NCBI RefSeq assembly: GCF_004322395.1
Contig: NZ_SCTW01000154.1
Coordinates: forward strand, 1-64,000
Reading direction: 5' to 3'
Source of the DNA: Methylobacter sp.
GTDB lineage: Bacteria; Pseudomonadota; Gammaproteobacteria; Methylococcales; Methylomonadaceae
DNA: 64,000 nt
Shown: positions 7,255-16,763 of the stretch, piece after piece
Layout: each line of letters begins with the position of its first letter
How positions within the stretch are numbered: position 1 is the stretch's first letter
Translations under genes and position numbers: made by a program
The notes under the pieces: generated by a model
What the model was told of the DNA's origin: nothing
The model's input: only the letters and a program-made list of their open reading frames with translations
Database searches by the model: none

Positions 7255-10122
7255 ATGGTTAAACGAAGTATTTTTAGAAAACTGCTCGTTACGATGGTAG
7301 GCTTAATTATCGCCTTGTTGACGATGTTGACCTTTATTCAGATTGAGTTTCAAAAGGATGTGTTTGAAAAGGAACTGGAAAAACGCATAGTGTTGATGAA
7401 AGGAAGGTTAATCGATAAAGGACATATTCTGTCTGATAATTTACTGGATCAGGTCAAAAATGGAATTGCTTCAGCTAATCTTTCGCTGGTTGGGGATCAG
7501 TTAAGAAATGCGGTGCAGGAGAATAAGGAACTTTCCTACATTATATTAATGCAAGCCTCGGGTAAGGCTTATATTCATACGTTAAAACCGCAGTCAGAGA
7601 TGGAGATTTTATCCGGCAAAGAAGATCTGTTCGCAGTGGCTCAAAAGGCTGCAATGGTTAATGAGTATGTAAGCGACGGTAAATCTTTTATGGAGTTTAT
7701 CATGCCGATCCAGGTGAGTTCAGAACCTTGGGGGGGTCTTCGCCTAGGCTTTTCTTTGGAACTTTTTAATCAGGAGATTATTAATTCTCAACAGGAGAGT
7801 GTTCGTCAAATCCGCGAAATGATAAAAAGACTTTTAATAACCACCGCTATTTTTATCCTGATTGGCGCCGGTATTGTATTGCTGGTATCTGAGCGTCTGT
7901 CCAGACCGTTGATGCACTTGACCCGGTTGGCAGATGAGTTAGCTCAAGGTAATTTTTCAGTCAGTGACAAGGTTAAAAAAATTCGGCAGGATGGCGAAAT
8001 TGGCGCATTAACCACAGCGTTTGTTCAAATGGCCGGGAATCTTAAAATTTCTTACGATAAGCTTGAAGAATATAGTCGGACGTTAGAGCAAAAAGTCATA
8101 AATCGTACCTTCGAATTGGCCGAAGCGCGAGACCATGCGGTTGCCGCTGATAAAAGCAAATCAGAGTTTCTGTCGATGATGAGTCACGAAATCCGGACGC
8201 CGATGAACGCTATCATCGGCATGACGCGCTTAGCTTTACAGACGGATCTGACTCCAAAACAACAGGATTATTTGGCTAAAGTTCAGGTTTCTTCTCGTGC
8301 ACTGCTTGGAATTATTAACGATATTTTAGATTTCTCCAAAATCGAAGCCGGGAAACTGGAACTGGAAACTATCCCATTTCATTTGAATGATGTGCTGAAT
8401 GATCTTGCCATTTTGACGGCTGACAGAGCAGAAGAAAAAGACCTTCATATACATTTTATTACTGCCGACGATGTGCCTTTGAACTTGGTGGGCGACCCTC
8501 TAAGACTGGGGCAAGTGCTGCTTAATTTAGTCGGTAATGCGATTAAATTTTCCAGCCACGGCGATATTTTTATCAGAGTTGCAGTGGCAGAAGACTGCGA
8601 ACCAAGAGCGGATCAAATTATGCTTGAGTTTTCTGTTAAAGACACCGGCATAGGCTTGACCCCAGAACAAATGGACGGGTTGTTTCAGTCCTTTAATCAG
8701 GCCGATAAATCTACTACCCGTAAATACGGCGGAACCGGCTTAGGTCTGGCGATTTGCAAGCGGATGGTAAATATGATGAATGGCGTCATTCATGTATCCA
8801 GTAAAGTGGGAAAAGGCAGTACTTTTACGTTTAGCGCCAACTTTGGAAAACTGCAGGAAACCTATCGAAAACGAGCAGCGCCGCGCGATGCTTTTCGCGA
8901 CGTCAAGGCGTTAGTAGTAGATGGTAACAAAGCATCAAGAGACATTTTATGTTTGTATTTGGAAACTTTTTTTTTCCAGGTAACTTCAGTCAGTACCGGT
9001 GAGCAAGCGATTCAACTACTGGAGAACGCTTCTACTGAAAATCCTTATCAACTTGTACTTATGGATTGGAATTTACCCAAAATGGACGGCATTACGGTTG
9101 CACGTCGTATTAAAAATAATCTTAAGATAGCCCACGTTCCTTACATTATCATGATAACCGTTCATAACAGGGAAGATATTGCACAGCGGATAACTGATCT
9201 CAATCTGAATGGGTATCTTATTAAACCAGTGCATCCATCGGCATTGTTCAATGCAATTGTTGGAGCGTTCAATCAAAATCATGTTGACGAAGATTCTGTT
9301 TTGCAAACGTGCCAACTTAGAAGAAGGAACGAAAAGCAGCATGAGATTAAGAGCGCAAGGTTATTATTAGTAGAAGATAATCTTATTAATCAACAGGTCG
9401 CGAAAGAAACATTGGAGCAGGAAGGTTTTAATATTGTTATTGCCATGAATGGACAGGATGCTGTACAAAAAATACGAGAAAGCTACTTTGATGCGGTATT
9501 AATGGATTTGCAAATGCCTATCATGGATGGTTATGAGGCGACCCGGATCATACGTTCTGAATCGCAATTTGATGATTTGCCGATTATTGCGATGACGGCT
9601 CATGCCATGAACGATGTTAGAGAAAGTTGCCTGTATGTAGGCATGAATGGGTTTGTAACCAAGCCTATAGATGTTGATGAATTATTGGCAAGCCTGACTA
9701 GTTTTATCAAACCGGAACTGCGTAAAGCGCCGGATTCTTACTTGGCAAAGGCAACCGAACAAAAAGAAGCCTTATTACCGAAATTTTTGCCGGGTATCGA
9801 TATGCAACAAAGTTTAAAAAATGTCGTGGGAAATATGCAACTGCTACGTGACTTGTTATTGAAGTTTTATGAAAGCTTTAGCGATGCCGAGGCCCGATTG
9901 GATGCTCTTTTACAAGCGGGCGACGTTGATTCAGCTTTGCAGTTGCTTCATGGAATGAAAGGTGTAGCAGCCAATCTTGCGATGGCGGAATTGAAAACAT
10001 GCATTGTAGCGTTGGAACAGGCTCTTAACACACAACGTGAATATCAGCCTGAATTATTGATTGACTTTGCGCGGGCGCAAAACAAAGTGCTTGAGTCAGT
10101 TGGACAGCTTACACAGCTCTAA
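7255..10122 (+). CDS. Hybrid sensor histidine kinase (HAMP, HisKA, HATPase, two receivers, HPt)
   Basis: This is a BarA-like phosphorelay kinase in the inner membrane. From the ATG at 7255 (an in-frame TTG at 7240 lacks a better ribosome site) it has a membrane helix at about residues 8-27, a periplasmic sensor of about 165 residues, a second helix (LLITTAIFILIGAGIVLLVS), a HAMP domain and a coiled coil. Next come HisKA with the phospho-His in MMSHEIRTPMNAI (about residue 311) and HATPase with N box NLVGNAIKF and G boxes DTGIGL and GGTGLGLAIC. Two receiver domains follow, with phospho-Asp in LMDWNLP and LMDLQMP, then a C-terminal HPt (LLHGMKGVAANL). In receiver 1 the usual acidic pair is VVDG instead of VVDD. 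Its output partner is not adjacent. Confidence 0.93.
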   Translation: MVKRSIFRKLLVTMVGLIIALLTMLTFIQIEFQKDVFEKELEKRIVLMKGRLIDKGHILSDNLLDQVKNGIASANLSLVGDQLRNAVQENKELSYIILMQASGKAYIHTLKPQSEMEILSGKEDLFAVAQKAAMVNEYVSDGKSFMEFIMPIQVSSEPWGGLRLGFSLELFNQEIINSQQESVRQIREMIKRLLITTAIFILIGAGIVLLVSERLSRPLMHLTRLADELAQGNFSVSDKVKKIRQDGEIGALTTAFVQMAGNLKISYDKLEEYSRTLEQKVINRTFELAEARDHAVAADKSKSEFLSMMSHEIRTPMNAIIGMTRLALQTDLTPKQQDYLAKVQVSSRALLGIINDILDFSKIEAGKLELETIPFHLNDVLNDLAILTADRAEEKDLHIHFITADDVPLNLVGDPLRLGQVLLNLVGNAIKFSSHGDIFIRVAVAEDCEPRADQIMLEFSVKDTGIGLTPEQMDGLFQSFNQADKSTTRKYGGTGLGLAICKRMVNMMNGVIHVSSKVGKGSTFTFSANFGKLQETYRKRAAPRDAFRDVKALVVDGNKASRDILCLYLETFFFQVTSVSTGEQAIQLLENASTENPYQLVLMDWNLPKMDGITVARRIKNNLKIAHVPYIIMITVHNREDIAQRITDLNLNGYLIKPVHPSALFNAIVGAFNQNHVDEDSVLQTCQLRRRNEKQHEIKSARLLLVEDNLINQQVAKETLEQEGFNIVIAMNGQDAVQKIRESYFDAVLMDLQMPIMDGYEATRIIRSESQFDDLPIIAMTAHAMNDVRESCLYVGMNGFVTKPIDVDELLASLTSFIKPELRKAPDSYLAKATEQKEALLPKFLPGIDMQQSLKNVVGNMQLLRDLLLKFYESFSDAEARLDALLQAGDVDSALQLLHGMKGVAANLAMAELKTCIVALEQALNTQREYQPELLIDFARAQNKVLESVGQLTQL

Positions 10123-10639
10123 CGGTCAAGAGATAACGGCGGCAACGGTGCCGCTACATTGATCGGATGTATGCTGAGTAATTCCTAATTATAAAAATAC
10201 GCAGATACCTATGGAAGCGCTAACAGATTTTCAGGGCTAAAGTCTTTGATTGATGTGCCTGGCGTAAGTCAGTCTGATCATTGCGACCTTCCGTAAGTGA
10301 TTACTGATTTTGCAGGTATTTTATAGGCTGTCGTTGTAAATGACAGCATAAGTCAGCCAAGCTTTGAAAGTATTATTTAATTGGGGTATAAAGCAAATAG
10401 CTTTCAACATATCGGGTGACAGCTTCTATCGACACTCCAAAGCTGAACATTTTTGCAGGTTCGCATGGATAGCACATAAGCTGTTTTAATGATTTGCTGA
10501 GTTCCAGCTTGTGCTAATCGCTTTATTTAATCGGCGAGCAATGCTAAAGTAAATGTTTATTAAAACACTTGGTATTTATTTTTTGTTGCCGGCTGTTTAC
10601 GCATAACATCTTACGACAACTTTAATTTAGGAGAATCTC
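10123..10639. other. Gene-free stretch between kinase and sodB
   Basis: I find no coding frame with homology. A short hairpin GCGGCA-ACG-TGCCGC-like (10139-10154) lies just after the kinase stop, without a U-run. A second hairpin, GCTGTCGTT/AATGACAGC (10327-10347), lies in the middle. The last 60 bases are AT-rich and probably hold the sodB promoter, but I cannot fix its boxes. The sodB ribosome site TTAGGAGAATCTC ends the stretch. Confidence 0.5.
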
Positions 10640-11221
10640 ATGGCTTTCGAACTTCCTGCTTTACCTTATGCTAAAGGTGCATTAGCGCCTCATATTTCTG
10701 AAGAAACTTTAGAGTATCATTATGGCAAGCATCATCAAACCTATGTAACAAACCTGAATAACTTGGTTCCGGGAACTGAATTTGAAGGTTTGTCGTTGGA
10801 AGAAATTATCATGAAATCTTCCGGCGGCGTTTTCAATAACGCGGCGCAAGTCTGGAACCATACTTTCTACTGGAACAGCATAGCTCCGAATGCCGGCGGT
10901 GAGCCTAGCGGCGCTTTAGCCGATGCTATCAATAAAACTTTCGGTTCATTTGCAAAGTTTAAAGAAGAATTCACTAAATGTGCGGTCACCACTTTCGGCT
11001 CAGGCTGGGCTTGGCTGGTGCAAAATGCCGACGGCAGCTTGGCGTTGGTTAGCACCAGTAATGCAGGTTGTCCTTTAACGGCTGGTCAAAAGCCTTTATT
11101 GACTTGCGATGTTTGGGAACACGCTTATTACATCGATTACCGTAATGCGCGCCCAACTTACCTGGAAGCATTCTGGACTTTAGTTAACTGGGATTTTGCT
11201 GCAAAAAACTTTTCAGCTTAA
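10640..11221 (+). CDS. sodB: Iron superoxide dismutase
   Basis: SodB converts superoxide to oxygen and hydrogen peroxide in the cytoplasm. The 193-residue chain shows the Fe/Mn-SOD ligand regions: [17 protein letters not shown], then [12 protein letters not shown], and [20 protein letters not shown] with the last Asp and His metal ligands. [20 protein letters not shown] with a Gln before the aromatic cluster, and the compact size, favour the iron type. A very good ribosome site (AGGAGAATCTC) precedes the ATG. The gene is transcribed alone; a terminator lies 118 bases downstream. Confidence 0.95.
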   Translation: MAFELPALPYAKGALAPHISEETLEYHYGKHHQTYVTNLNNLVPGTEFEGLSLEEIIMKSSGGVFNNAAQVWNHTFYWNSIAPNAGGEPSGALADAINKTFGSFAKFKEEFTKCAVTTFGSGWAWLVQNADGSLALVSTSNAGCPLTAGQKPLLTCDVWEHAYYIDYRNARPTYLEAFWTLVNWDFAAKNFSA

Positions 11222-11338
11222 TGTTTTGATCGATACTGCGTAAATTACAACAACCGCGAAGAACGCCAAGCTTGTTTTTTCTTCGTGGTGAGATTTTTTA
11301 CCTATTGCGCAACAGCAGTTTTTAAGTAGTATAAGAAG

Positions 11339-11371
11339 CCTTCTGCGTCTACCGATGCAGGAGGTTTTTTT
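11339..11371 (+). terminator. Rho-independent terminator directly before the SDR gene
   Basis: CCTTCTGC pairs with GCAGGAGG (one G-U pair), followed by TTTTTTTA. It lies 118 bases after sodB and ends only 14 bases before the next ATG. It may terminate the sodB transcript or attenuate the SDR gene. Confidence 0.7.
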
Positions 11372-11385
11372 ATGGGAGAAATACG

Positions 11386-12081
11386 ATGGCTACAGTTTTA
11401 ATTACCGGCGCTAATCGCGGCTTGGGTTTGGAGTTTTGCCGCCAATATGCCGAACAGGGCTGGCATGTCATTGCCTGTGCCCGTAACCCGGACGATGCGT
11501 TTGATTTAAATAATCTCGCCAGTCATCACTCTAATGTTCAGTTGGAAGCGTTGGATGTTTCAAAGTTTAAGCAAATTGATGCGCTATCTGAAAAACTAGC
11601 CGATTTGGCGATTGATGTTTTGATTAATAATGCTGGTGTATATCTGGATGACAAAACTAACGGTTTCGGCCATTTTGATTATCAGGCATGGACTGAGTCG
11701 TTGTTAACAAATACCGAAGCGCCGGCCAAAATGACGGAAGCGTTTTTACCGCACATCAAAAAGAGCAATAAAAAATTGATTGTTGCGATCAGCAGTCTAA
11801 TGGGTAGTATGGCTGACAATGACAGTGGCGGCAGTATTTTTTACCGATCAAGCAAGGCGGCGCTGAATGCGGCAATGAAGTGCCTAGCGGTAGAACTTAA
11901 AGATCAGTCTATCGGTGTGCTTATATTCCACCCCGGCTGGGTCAAAACCGATATGGGGGGGCCTAATGCATTAATTAATGCCGACCAAAGTGTTTCCGGA
12001 ATGCGTATTCTGATAAAGGACTTTTCATTGGATCAATCAGGCAATTTCGTCAAGTATGACGGAACGCCAATGCCATGGTAA
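11386..12081 (+). CDS. Short-chain dehydrogenase/reductase (C-factor-like)
   Basis: This 231-residue SDR has the Rossmann motif TGANRGLGLEFCRQYAEQG at the N-terminus, the structural motif LINNAGVY, a catalytic Ser in VAISSLMGSM, and the active-site YxxxK as YRSSKAALNAAM. It is closest in feel to the small C-signal/CsgA-like SDRs, whose natural substrates are mostly unknown. GGGAGAAATACG precedes the ATG. Its stop overlaps the possible start of the next gene, so the two are probably translated from one mRNA. Confidence 0.88.
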   Translation: MATVLITGANRGLGLEFCRQYAEQGWHVIACARNPDDAFDLNNLASHHSNVQLEALDVSKFKQIDALSEKLADLAIDVLINNAGVYLDDKTNGFGHFDYQAWTESLLTNTEAPAKMTEAFLPHIKKSNKKLIVAISSLMGSMADNDSGGSIFYRSSKAALNAAMKCLAVELKDQSIGVLIFHPGWVKTDMGGPNALINADQSVSGMRILIKDFSLDQSGNFVKYDGTPMPW

Positions 12082-12086
12082 ATACT

Positions 12087-12587
12087 ATGATCAAAAAGAC
12101 ATTAATTTTATGGCTCATATTACAAGGCGCGGCTTATGCTGAGACTTCAATACCTGAGCAGATTAAAGCGCCTGCCGGTTATAGTCCTGTTTTAACTGCC
12201 CATGCGAAGGGCGATCAGATTTATCAATGCGCACTCAATAAAGGCGAGTATGCATGGGAAACGCAGGCGCCCGATGCCAAGTTGTTCGATGCGCAGGGTA
12301 ACATTGTCGGAAATCATACGGCAGGCCCGCTCTGGGAATATAAAGAGGGCAGCCGTGTGGTGGGAAAGGTGGTCAAGAAAATCGATATAGCGCCCGGTTC
12401 GTCTATCTCCTGGCTGCTAGTCGAGGTAGTCTCCCATAAGGGCGACGGTTTGTTTTCAAACGTCGGTTTTATTAACCGGCTTAATACGCACGGCGGCTTG
12501 CCTCCTACTTCGGGATGCGATGCCAATCATTTGGGTGGTGAAAAACGGGTTCCTTATACAGCGGATTATGTTTTTTACGGGAAATAA
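12087..12587 (+). CDS. Secreted DUF3455-type protein
   Basis: Starting from the ATG at 12087 gives MIKKTLILWLILQGAAYAET, a clear signal peptide. An earlier ATG at 12075 would add MVNT and overlap the SDR stop. The mature part (IKAPAGYSPVLTAHAKGDQI, then ALNKGEYAWETQAPDAKLFD, GPLWEYKEGSRVVG, SGCDANHLGGEKRVPYTADYVFY) matches the DUF3455 family of exported proteins, which have no known activity. Two cysteines, in IYQCAL and SGCDA, may form a disulphide. It follows the SDR gene without a gap. Confidence 0.8.
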   Translation: MIKKTLILWLILQGAAYAETSIPEQIKAPAGYSPVLTAHAKGDQIYQCALNKGEYAWETQAPDAKLFDAQGNIVGNHTAGPLWEYKEGSRVVGKVVKKIDIAPGSSISWLLVEVVSHKGDGLFSNVGFINRLNTHGGLPPTSGCDANHLGGEKRVPYTADYVFYGK

Positions 12588-12612
12588 CCGTAACTACTCA
12601 ATCTATCAATAC

Positions 12613-12722
12613 AATAGAACGCAGATGCCAAAAGTAGGCGCCTCTAGGCGACGCAGATGAATATGATAAACACAGATTAAATCTTATTTAATCATAATTA
12701 TCCGCGTTATCTGCGTTCTATT
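12613..12722. repeat. 14-bp inverted repeat spanning a convergent gap
   Basis: AATAGAACGCAGAT (12613-12626) and ATCTGCGTTCTATT (12709-12722) are exact inverted copies. The right arm contains the stop codon of the minus-strand panE-like gene. It may be a dispersed palindromic element or a bidirectional terminator between the two converging genes. Confidence 0.6.
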
Positions 12723-13644
12723 TTTTAACTATTAGTTTCAATTCTCTGAGCTTCATCAAGGCATAGACCGATTCCAGGTAAGGAACTGATATGCCTAGCC
12801 TCTGAGCCGCACGTACGGCATTGCCCAGAATAGCTTCGGTTTCCATCGGCTGGCCGTTTTCATAATCCAGTAGCATGCTGGTTTTATAAGGTGGCATCGC
12901 GTAAGTATGTTCGATGTTAATGTTAATAATATTGTCGGGTAAGGGATGCCCGGAGGCCGCCGCAATGTTGAAAACGTCCTGCATAATGTTGCGTACGAAA
13001 GGCTCTTGGTTTTGCAGGATGTCCAGCGTCGGCAGGCCTCCCGATAAGACCGATAGCGGGTTAAACGGCGCGTTCCAGATGCATTTTTGCCAGCGTCCGG
13101 TGATTATGTTTTCGTTTGTGTTGCAGTCGATGCCGGAGTGGCTGAAAAGCTCGCAAAGCTGTGCAGTTTTATTGCTAATGCCGTTCGGCAGATTGCCTAA
13201 TGCCAAACGCCCATAAGCCAGATGCAATATCTCGCCGGGGCCTATCCGGTTACAGCAAATAAACGCCAAACCGCTGACGACCTCATTGTTGGGAAAGGCA
13301 TCCAGCATTTCCTGTTCGATTTCCACTCCATTTTGGATAAACACTATTGCGGTATTTTCAGCAACAGCAGGCTGTATCAGGGCGACTCGATCCACAGCCG
13401 GAATGACTTTCGTGCAGAGTAAAATAGTGTCAGCCGAACCTTCAAAATCCGCAGCATTCTTCAAAACTTGCGCCGGAATAAAATTCCAGCGGCCGAGAGA
13501 GCGGCTGTCAATAATAAAACCGTGCTGCTTGACCTGATCATAATCGGAGCGGCAGACTACCGACACTTCGGCGCCGGCCTTTGCCAACAGCGAGCCATAA
13601 AAAGCGCCGATAGCGCCCGCTCCAATGACAAGCACTTTAACCAT
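12718..13644 (-). CDS. panE: 2-dehydropantoate 2-reductase family (PanE/ApbA)
   Basis: PanE reduces ketopantoate to pantoate with NADPH in pantothenate and CoA synthesis. The N-terminus has the NADP-binding sequence VLVIGAGAIGAFYGSLLAKAG. The family features VIFIQNGVE, the central Lys in RWQKCIWNAPFNPLS, and the C-terminal helical domain ending with TSMLLDYENGQPMETEAILG are present. At 308 residues it has a standard length. Its start overlaps the end of hda by 8 bases, so it is the last gene of the minus-strand operon. Related family members have other substrates, so the reaction is likely but not certain. Confidence 0.88.
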   Translation of the reverse strand: MVKVLVIGAGAIGAFYGSLLAKAGAEVSVVCRSDYDQVKQHGFIIDSRSLGRWNFIPAQVLKNAADFEGSADTILLCTKVIPAVDRVALIQPAVAENTAIVFIQNGVEIEQEMLDAFPNNEVVSGLAFICCNRIGPGEILHLAYGRLALGNLPNGISNKTAQLCELFSHSGIDCNTNENIITGRWQKCIWNAPFNPLSVLSGGLPTLDILQNQEPFVRNIMQDVFNIAAASGHPLPDNIININIEHTYAMPPYKTSMLLDYENGQPMETEAILGNAVRAAQRLGISVPYLESVYALMKLRELKLIVKK

Positions 13645-14341
13645 GGCTGTCTTCGTCCAAAATCTGCTTTAAAAAAGGAAGGGTTAATTTACGTTTGGCG
13701 GCCAATGATGCTTTATCCAGCTTTTTCAGCAAAGCCCATAAAGAGGCCGGATCCCTGTCGTAATGCGTTAGCAGGAAACGTCCTGCTTGTGGAGCAATTT
13801 CAAAGCCCATTTGATCTGCTTTAAAAATTAATGCTTCGATGCGATCATTATCCGCTAAAGCCTGTATTTTTAAAGTCAGTCCCCAATTAAGCCGGGTTTT
13901 AAGATCGGGTAATTGAATTGCAAGGTCACCGGGGGCAGAAGATGCAGATACAATCAGTTTGTGGCCGCTATCACGATGCCGATTGAAGAAATTAAAAAAA
14001 GCCAGCTCCCAAGCCGCGTTACCGGCTATAGGCTCGATGTTGTCGAAACAAACCACATCATACTGATCAAGTCCGCTTAGCATCAAAGGTTCAGGCAGCC
14101 CAGCATTCGATAAATCGAAATAGAACGAACTGAGGTTTTGGTTTTGCGCCTGATGACAGCAAGCTTGCAGCAGATGAGTTTTACCTTGTCCGGGTTTACC
14201 CCAAAGAAAAACTTGCTGTTCACCAACGCCTGCAATGCACTGTTGTAAATGAGTAACGATTTCCTGGTTGGTACCGGGGAAAAAATCATTAAACGTTTGA
14301 TTGGCCCTGAATTCAAAATGTAATGGAAGTTGCTCTGCCAT
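13637..14341 (-). CDS. hda: DnaA regulatory inactivator Hda
   Basis: Hda binds the DNA sliding clamp and stimulates ATP hydrolysis by DnaA, resetting replication initiation. The N-terminus has the clamp-binding segment EQLPLHF, then FFPGTNQEIV, a Walker A motif GKPGQGKTHLLQA, and a Walker B-like VVCFDNIE. The protein is DnaA-like (AAA+ domain III) without the DNA-binding domain IV, and 234 residues is normal for Hda. The surrounding order, with a YfgD-type ArsC gene nearby, is typical of gammaproteobacteria. It overlaps panE and lies 2 bases from the DUF2069 gene. Confidence 0.93.
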   Translation of the reverse strand: MAEQLPLHFEFRANQTFNDFFPGTNQEIVTHLQQCIAGVGEQQVFLWGKPGQGKTHLLQACCHQAQNQNLSSFYFDLSNAGLPEPLMLSGLDQYDVVCFDNIEPIAGNAAWELAFFNFFNRHRDSGHKLIVSASSAPGDLAIQLPDLKTRLNWGLTLKIQALADNDRIEALIFKADQMGFEIAPQAGRFLLTHYDRDPASLWALLKKLDKASLAAKRKLTLPFLKQILDEDSHG

Positions 14342-14343
14342 TG

Positions 14344-15356
<1,013 letters not shown>

Positions 15357-15389
15357 CTAAAAGCGTATCCTTTGGCTGTACGCAGTAGG

Positions 15390-15737
15390 TCATAAAATAG
15401 CACGCACATCTTCCGGCGGACGGCCAATCGCCGCTTTGCCGCCCGCGATAACAATAGGCCGCTCAATCAAAATAGGATTATTCACCATCGCTTGAAGCAG
15501 CGCTTGCCGATCCAGCGCTACGTCGTCTAAACCGTTGGCCTTATATTCGGCTTCTTTTTTACGCATTAACTCGCGCGGCTCCATATCCAATTTTTGCAGA
15601 ATATCATCCAACTCCTGAACAGTGAGAGGCGTTTTAAGATACTCGATAACCTCCGGCTCGATGCCTTGCTCTTTTAACAACTGCAAGGTTTGACGCGATT
15701 TGCCGCAACGCGGATTGTGATAGATTTTTACGTTCAT
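15390..15737 (-). CDS. arsC: ArsC/YfgD-family glutaredoxin-type reductase
   Basis: The 115-residue product, started at MNVKIYHNPRC (an upstream ATG at 15779 adds an unsupported extension), has the ArsC catalytic motif HNPRCGKSRQTLQLL, with its cysteine near residue 10, and the C-terminal ERPIVIAGGKAAIGRPP. It belongs to the glutathione/glutaredoxin-linked ArsC fold. Its place upstream of wrbA and hda corresponds to YfgD of E. coli, whose arsenate activity is uncertain. The arsenic operon of this window has a separate, unrelated ArsC. It is the first gene of the minus-strand operon. Confidence 0.87.
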   Translation of the reverse strand: MNVKIYHNPRCGKSRQTLQLLKEQGIEPEVIEYLKTPLTVQELDDILQKLDMEPRELMRKKEAEYKANGLDDVALDRQALLQAMVNNPILIERPIVIAGGKAAIGRPPEDVRAIL

Positions 15738-15825
15738 GGTTGACCTGCTTTTGAAATATAAAGTAACTGAAAATAGCACTTGGGCGACGACAGATTAAAA
15801 GCAACACAATGCGTCTAATCAGTGG

Positions 15826-15900
15826 CCCATAAAATCCGTATCTGCTGAGCCGTTACAAACAAAACCTTATGATAGCATTTTTAAAAAATTCACACTTTGC
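15826..15900. repeat. Left copy of the duplicated ubiA leader
   Basis: This stretch matches 21144-21219 at about 60 of 76 positions, including ATCTGCTGAG, CGTTAC, AACAAAA, and the -10-like TATGAT, where the right copy has TATAAT. The two copies are in the same orientation and bracket the 5.3-kb accessory island. Confidence 0.7.
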
Positions 15901-15960
15901 GGAGATTGGGAGCAAGGGTAAAAAATGGCAAGATACAGTAGCAAACGCCGCTCTGCTTTC

Positions 15961-15990
15961 TTGACTACAAATTATTTTAATTGCTATAAA
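15961..15990 (+). promoter_or_regulatory. Promoter and possible operators of the toxin-antitoxin pair
   Basis: TTGACT and TATAAA are 18 bases apart. The sequence TGACTACAA occurs at 15962 and again at 16009, the second time downstream of the -10 box. GTAG (16000) and CTAC (16012) form a small inverted repeat. Phd-type antitoxins usually repress their own promoter, so these repeats are good operator candidates. Confidence 0.55.
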
Positions 15991-16040
15991 TAGATTTATG
16001 TAGCAACATGACTACAATATTTTTATGGCGAGGTTTTATT

Positions 16041-16298
16041 ATGAGTATCACAACCGTTTCCAGCAGAGAATTTAATCAAGATGTCAGCAGGATAAAACGG
16101 GCTGCTGTTAATGGCCCTGTGTTTATCACTGACCGGGGTCAGCCGTCGCATGTTTTATTGACTATCGAAGACTATCAAAAAATCACCCAGCAAAAGGAAA
16201 GCATTGTCGAATTGCTTGCAATGCCCGATGCTGCCGACATTGACTTTGAACCGTCTCGCTTAAACAAAGAGCTTTATAGACCGGCGGATTTGTCATAA
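16041..16298 (+). CDS. Phd/YefM-family antitoxin
   Basis: The 85-residue protein starts at MSITTVSSREFNQDV (ATG 16041, after GGCGAGGTTTTATT). An earlier ATG would add 11 doubtful residues. The N-terminal part has the Phd/YefM DNA-binding and dimerisation signature, with GPVFITDRGQPSHVLLTIEDYQ. The C-terminal tail (DIDFEPSRLNKELYRPADL) is of the kind that wraps the toxin. Its stop overlaps the toxin start (TAATG), so the two are coupled. It should neutralise the PIN toxin and repress the operon. Confidence 0.9.
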   Translation: MSITTVSSREFNQDVSRIKRAAVNGPVFITDRGQPSHVLLTIEDYQKITQQKESIVELLAMPDAADIDFEPSRLNKELYRPADLS

Positions 16299-16726
16299 TG
16301 GTCATGTATTTGCTTGATACAAATGTCGTTTCTGAATTGAGGAAAGCGAAATCGGATAAAGCGGATAAAAACGTAGTGTCGTGGGCTAATAGCGTTCCGG
16401 CAACAAGCCTGTTTTTATCGGTGATTAGCATTTTAGAGATCGAAACAGGCTTGCTTTTAGTCGAACGACGGGATCCGCAACAAGGCGCAGTGCTCCGTTC
16501 CTGGCTTAACGCCCATGTGTTACCGGCATTTTCCGAGCGCATTCTGGTCATCGATACCGCCGTCGCGCTCTGTTGCGCGAAGCTTCACGTTCCTGATCCT
16601 CGTTCGGATCGAGACGCCATTATTGCGGCTACCGCGTTGGTTCACGGTATGACGGTGGTTACTAGAAATACCAATGATTTTAAGCAGACGGGCGTTGAAA
16701 TCTTGAATCCTTGGGAATACACGTGA
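16298..16726 (+). CDS. vapC: PIN-domain toxin (VapC/FitB type)
   Basis: This 142-residue PIN ribonuclease has the expected acidic residues: Asp in YLLDTNVVSELRK, Glu in ISILEIETGLLLVE, Asp in DPRSDRDAIIAATAL, and Asp in VTRNTNDFKQTG. They bind the metal ions used to cut RNA. In the usual systems the free toxin blocks translation when the antitoxin is degraded. ATG 16298 overlaps the antitoxin stop; a second ATG at 16304 (MYLLDTN) is also possible. The pair opens the accessory island between yfgD/arsC and ubiA. Confidence 0.92.
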   Translation: MVMYLLDTNVVSELRKAKSDKADKNVVSWANSVPATSLFLSVISILEIETGLLLVERRDPQQGAVLRSWLNAHVLPAFSERILVIDTAVALCCAKLHVPDPRSDRDAIIAATALVHGMTVVTRNTNDFKQTGVEILNPWEYT

Positions 16727-16740
16727 CAAATAAACCACAA

Positions 16741-16762
16741 CGTAGGGCGTGCCATGCGCGCC
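16741..16762. repeat. REP palindrome, copy 1
   Basis: CGTAGGGCGTGCCATGCGCG followed by CC. GGCGTGC and GCGCGCC form a 7-bp stem with a CAT loop. It lies just downstream of the transposase gene's 3' end (2 bases beyond its stop). Confidence 0.8.
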
Positions 16763-16763
16763 T

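Noticed and set aside
15390-15737. ArsC near hda considered as an arsenic-resistance gene
   Set aside because: Its neighbours (wrbA, DUF2069, hda) correspond to yfgD of E. coli; the real arsenic operon lies at 43243-45222.
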